Source: Microcystis panniformis FACHB-1757 | Lineage (GTDB): Bacteria; Cyanobacteriota; Cyanobacteriia; Cyanobacteriales; Microcystaceae | Length of the DNA: 64,000 nt | Assembly: GCF_001264245.1 (NCBI RefSeq) | Contig: NZ_CP011339.1 | Location: 1,240,001 to 1,304,000, forward strand | Direction: 5' to 3' | Shown: positions 61,307 to 64,000 of the stretch, piece after piece | Layout of the letters: each line of letters begins with the position of its first letter | Numbering within the stretch: the first letter of the stretch is position 1 | The notes under the pieces: model-generated | Databases searched by the model: none | Seen by the model: the letters and a program-made list of their open reading frames with translations, nothing else | Told to the model about the DNA's origin: nothing | Position numbers and translations under genes: made by a program

Positions 61307-61420
61307 TAGGGCTGCTGAATAAATCCAAAAACCTTGTTAGATTAAGGCTTTTTCAGGGGGAAAATTCACACCCCACACCCCACACCCTGCCTCTAGGAAC
61401 AACTTTTTCAGCCAACCCTA
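61307..61420. mobile_element. Short 114-bp TAGGG-family element
   Basis: Starts TAGGGCTGCTGAATAAATCC and ends TTTTTCAGCCAACCCTA. The termini are similar to the TAGGGTT family, but the interior is different. It directly follows copy 3. Confidence 0.6.
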
Positions 61421-61636
61421 ATTACCTGGGTTTTAGCTTACCTGTGTCTTTAAATACTGGCTTGACCGCGTGAAATCACACAAGCCTTTATGTAAAGACC
61501 GTATGATGAAGATCGTAGTAAGTTCCATTGTTGCCATTGCTTGCCGCTTCTAATCTAGACTGTATTGGGATTTGTCAAAGCCAATTGCAATAGTGAGCTT
61601 TTATAGTCAATGATTTTTTAAGTCTGTTAACGCCCT
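61421..61636. other. sigF leader region
   Basis: About 216 AT-rich bases without a recognisable element. The sigF promoter must lie here; no clear -35/-10 pair is evident. Confidence 0.3.
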
Positions 61637-62413
61637 ATGTCTGTCCTAAATAAAGAAAATCTTAAACTAGAAACTCTCACCCTGTTTCAAAAATATCAAA
61701 AAACAGGAGATAATAAGTTACGAGATCAAATTATGGAGTTAAACCTAGGATTAGTCAGAAGGGAAGCTCATCATTGGGTCAATCAATGCCCTGAAAATTA
61801 CGAAGATTTATTGCAGGTTGGCTCTATGGGACTAATTCGAGCGGTTCAGCGTTTTGACAGCAGCAAAGGTCATGCTTTTAGTTCCTTCGCTATTCCCTAT
61901 ATTCGCGGCGAAATTCAACACTATCTACGGGATAAAGGTTACACAGTTCGTATTCCTCGTCGTTGGTTAGATTTAGGCAGACAAGCAACAAATATGCGTC
62001 GGGATTTCCAGTCCCTCTACAATCGTCAACCCAACGATACGGAAATCTCCCTCGCTTTAAATATTTCCCTCGCAGAATGGCAAGAGGTAAAACTGGCTTT
62101 CCAAAACCGTGAACCTCTTAGTCTCGATGCGACGGTTAATAACGATGAAGATAATCATACTTGTTTAAAAGACATCGTTCCCGATCCCCGTTATCGCAGC
62201 TTTCAACTGTGTCAAGAGGATCGCATTCGTTTACAACAGGCAATGGCTCAATTAGAAGACAAAACCCGTCATATTCTTGAATTTGTCTTCCTTAAAGATC
62301 TTACTCAACGGGAAACAGCCGAACAATTAGGCATTAGTGTCGTTACCGTCTCCCGTCGGGTGAAAAAGGGTTTAGAAATGCTCAAGGAAACCATGCTCCA
62401 AGAAGTATTTTAG
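61637..62413 (+). CDS. sigF: RNA polymerase sigma factor SigF
   Basis: 258 residues of a group 3 sigma factor (SigB/F/G branch). Region 2 has DLLQVGSMGLIRAVQRFDSSKGHAFSSFAIPYIRGEIQHYLRD; region 3 has RIPRRWLDLGRQ; region 4 has TQRETAEQLGISVVTVSRRVKKGLEML, a helix-turn-helix for the -35. In Synechocystis SigF is needed for phototactic motility and pilus gene expression. An anti-sigma or anti-anti-sigma gene is not adjacent. The length is normal. Confidence 0.93.
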   Translation: MSVLNKENLKLETLTLFQKYQKTGDNKLRDQIMELNLGLVRREAHHWVNQCPENYEDLLQVGSMGLIRAVQRFDSSKGHAFSSFAIPYIRGEIQHYLRDKGYTVRIPRRWLDLGRQATNMRRDFQSLYNRQPNDTEISLALNISLAEWQEVKLAFQNREPLSLDATVNNDEDNHTCLKDIVPDPRYRSFQLCQEDRIRLQQAMAQLEDKTRHILEFVFLKDLTQRETAEQLGISVVTVSRRVKKGLEMLKETMLQEVF

Positions 62414-62518
62414 CCCAATTATCGGTTCTCATGGCAAGTCCGTTATTAACTCCAAATCCAACTTTAAAAACTCAGTTATGGATTTTTTTCCCCTGCTCCG
62501 ATGCTCCCTGCTCCCAGC

Positions 62519-63679
62519 TTATCTTTGCCTAAATAGCAAGTAATTTAAAACCTCAGCTAAATATTCATACTGCTCGATCGAATTATAGTAGTGAGCAGAA
62601 ATTCTCACAATTAATGATGCTTCTCCCCAAGGAATTATCGGCACTTCAATCTGATATTTTTCCCACAGTTGCCTAGATAAATCTTCTGCTGGCCAGGAAT
62701 AACTAGGAATTAGAATTGAGGACATCGCTCCAATCATTGATTCTGGACAGGGATAATTGACCTGCAAGGCATGACAAAGCAAATTTCTGGCTTTTAAAAC
62801 CAAATTACGATTCCTCGCCATCAGACCCAGTAAACCATCAATAGAGAGAGAATTTAAAAACTCGATCGCTTTTGGCACTGATAAATAAGCGCTGGGATCA
62901 TCGGTTCCCATCCAAGCAAATTCTAACTGAAAACGGGAACGATCTTGTCGAGGAGAATTTGCTCCATGGCTAATAGTTAAAGGTCGAATTATTGCCTGTT
63001 TATCCCCGCGCACATAGAGAAAAGCAGCCCCCTTGGGACTACATAACCACTTATGACAATTAGCAGTATAATAGGTGGGATTAATTGTCCTGATATTAAG
63101 GGGTAAAAAACCTAAAGCATGAGCGCCATCGATGAGAGTATCAATACCCCGATTATTTAATTCTTGCACAATTTCTGCGATTGGCCAAATTAAGGCCGTG
63201 GGACTGGTGACATGATCTAAAACTACTAATTTTGTCTGGGGAGAAACAGATGCTAAAATTGCTTGACTAATTTCTAAAGGGGACTGTACAGGAAAGGGAA
63301 TTTTAGCGATAATTACCTTTAAACCCCATCTTTTAGCTATATGTTTAACTGCATTAGCACAAGCATTATAGGTCTGATCGGTGATCAGAATTTCCTCATT
63401 TTCCTGAAAAGTTAAGGAATTTAACACCGCATTCACTGCTGTGGTTGCATTGGGAACAAAGACTAAATCATCGCTATTTACTCCCACTAAATCCGCTAAT
63501 TTTTGCCTAGCAATATCTAATAAACCCTCTAATTCTCTCCCCAAAAATGCTAAAGGTTGTCTTTCCATTCGTTCCCGCAATTGTTGCTGATAATCCAAGA
63601 CTATTTTAGGGGTTGCACCATAGGAACCATGGTTGAGAAAATAGATATTATCGGGAATTAACCAAAAGTTTTTGGACAT
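62519..63679 (-). CDS. Class V aminotransferase-fold PLP enzyme (isopenicillin N epimerase-like)
   Basis: 386 residues of fold-type I PLP enzyme. The motif DGAHALGFLPL (Asp/His binding PLP) and the Schiff-base Lys in ANCHKWLCSPKGAAFLYV are typical of the CefD/NifS-like class V group. The start MSKNFWLIPDNIYFLNHGSYGATP is conserved. Members include isopenicillin N epimerase and cysteine lyases. No antibiotic pathway genes are nearby, so the substrate is unknown. Confidence 0.8.
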   Translation of the reverse strand: MSKNFWLIPDNIYFLNHGSYGATPKIVLDYQQQLRERMERQPLAFLGRELEGLLDIARQKLADLVGVNSDDLVFVPNATTAVNAVLNSLTFQENEEILITDQTYNACANAVKHIAKRWGLKVIIAKIPFPVQSPLEISQAILASVSPQTKLVVLDHVTSPTALIWPIAEIVQELNNRGIDTLIDGAHALGFLPLNIRTINPTYYTANCHKWLCSPKGAAFLYVRGDKQAIIRPLTISHGANSPRQDRSRFQLEFAWMGTDDPSAYLSVPKAIEFLNSLSIDGLLGLMARNRNLVLKARNLLCHALQVNYPCPESMIGAMSSILIPSYSWPAEDLSRQLWEKYQIEVPIIPWGEASLIVRISAHYYNSIEQYEYLAEVLNYLLFRQR

Positions 63680-63903
63680 ATTGAATTAATTTGATTTTAT
63701 TCAGAACTAGAAAAAATAGATGAGAAATTGCCTGTTATATTCAGCTTCTGACTAGCTAGTATATTTATTTATGATAAGCGGGTGGGTGGAATTAAATATA
63801 AGATGAACGTAGGTTGGGTTGAAGCATGAAACCCAACACCCGCTCATGTTACGCTACCGCTAACCCATCCTACAAATAATTGTGCCTCCCTACTTATAAC
63901 CAC
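63680..63903. other. Gap with small palindromic repeat
   Basis: AT-rich, containing the GTAGGTTGGGTT palindromic repeat described separately. No gene is visible. Confidence 0.4.
63809..63873. repeat. 65-bp palindromic GTAGGTTGGGTT repeat
   Basis: GTAGGTTGGGTT at the left and AACCCATCCTAC at the right are inverted ends with two mismatches, and the inner part contains AACCCAACACCCGC. Short palindromes of this type are widespread in cyanobacterial genomes. Confidence 0.6.
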
Positions 63904-64000
63904 CTATTTTAGATTAATCTCCCATGGGTTGAAAAGTTGAAAACGATGAATAATTTCAGTGACAAAAGTTTCTCCATCTATGAGAGGATGATTTTCTGAT
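63904..64000 (-). CDS. C-terminal end of an unidentified protein (partial)
   Basis: The minus strand has an open frame from the window edge to TAG at 63906-63904. It reads SENHPLIDGETFVTEIIHR then FQLFNPWEINLK. It is protein-like, and about 32 residues are visible. The gene extends beyond the window and the product cannot be identified. Confidence 0.5.
   Translation of the reverse strand, partial: SENHPLIDGETFVTEIIHRFQLFNPWEINLK

Overview
The window looks like chromosomal DNA of a unicellular bloom-forming cyanobacterium, most probably Microcystis (M. aeruginosa group). The evidence is the cyanobacterial gene set (psbM, zeta-carotene desaturase, DesA desaturase, the aldehyde-deformylating oxygenase/acyl-ACP reductase pair, SigF, PatD-like and DUF4079 proteins), frequent GCGATCGC (HIP1) octamers, and many short interspersed repeats (TCAGTTATCAG arrays, CTTCCCCA minisatellites, MITE-like elements) filling the gaps. 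The genus is inferred from this style, not from a search.

Layout. 1-8 kb: S2P-type membrane protease, DUF218 protein, CAX antiporter, rsmG, an ECF-like ATPase, a TPR lipoprotein-like or secreted protein, and desA. 7.8-9.4 kb: an SpkB-like kinase with pentapeptide repeats, split by a one-base frameshift. 9.5-10.8 kb: a stand-alone TnpB element. 11-19 kb: murE, DUF4079, a frameshifted PilX-like protein, a BcsA-like glycosyltransferase, a NUDIX hydrolase and rpsN. 19.6-25 kb: pnp (frameshifted), prfA and argJ. 25-32.5 kb: a pentapeptide-repeat membrane protein, psbM, a KdpD N-terminal protein, an ABC-2 type ATPase, a compact S13 peptidase, a DUF6761-like protein and an M48 protease. 32.8-37.5 kb: a GT2-GT4 fusion, an orphan RHH antitoxin, a double-ATPase peptide importer component and PatD-like. 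37.7-46 kb: rel/spo, a WecA/MraY-like transferase, leuC and a GT39-TPR membrane protein. 46-49.7 kb: zds, then ado-aar, the two-gene alkane pathway. 50-55.7 kb: DUF58, SRP RNA, an MFS protein, two tandem DUF3782-like nuclease-fold genes, purU and a thioredoxin-like [2Fe-2S] protein. 55.7-64 kb: a small interrupted gene, an RNase HI-ACT fusion, an AI-2E permease, tRNA-Ala(GGC), hisF/ruvB (divergent), sigF, a class-V aminotransferase-fold enzyme and the end of an unidentified gene.

Most genes are housekeeping and lie singly, so there are few real operons; ado-aar is the clearest functional pair. The unusual layer is what has been inserted or broken. At least four families of short inverted-terminal-repeat elements occur, several placed exactly at stop or start codons. 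Three genes (spkB-like, PilX-like, pnp) are each broken by the loss of one C in a C-run, a pattern that points to homopolymer under-calling or contraction. I did not find a clearly new multi-gene system. The best candidates for novelty are the RNase HI-ACT fusion, the compact S13 enzyme, the TnpB element with its overlapping right-end hairpin, and the gene-end preference of the repeats.
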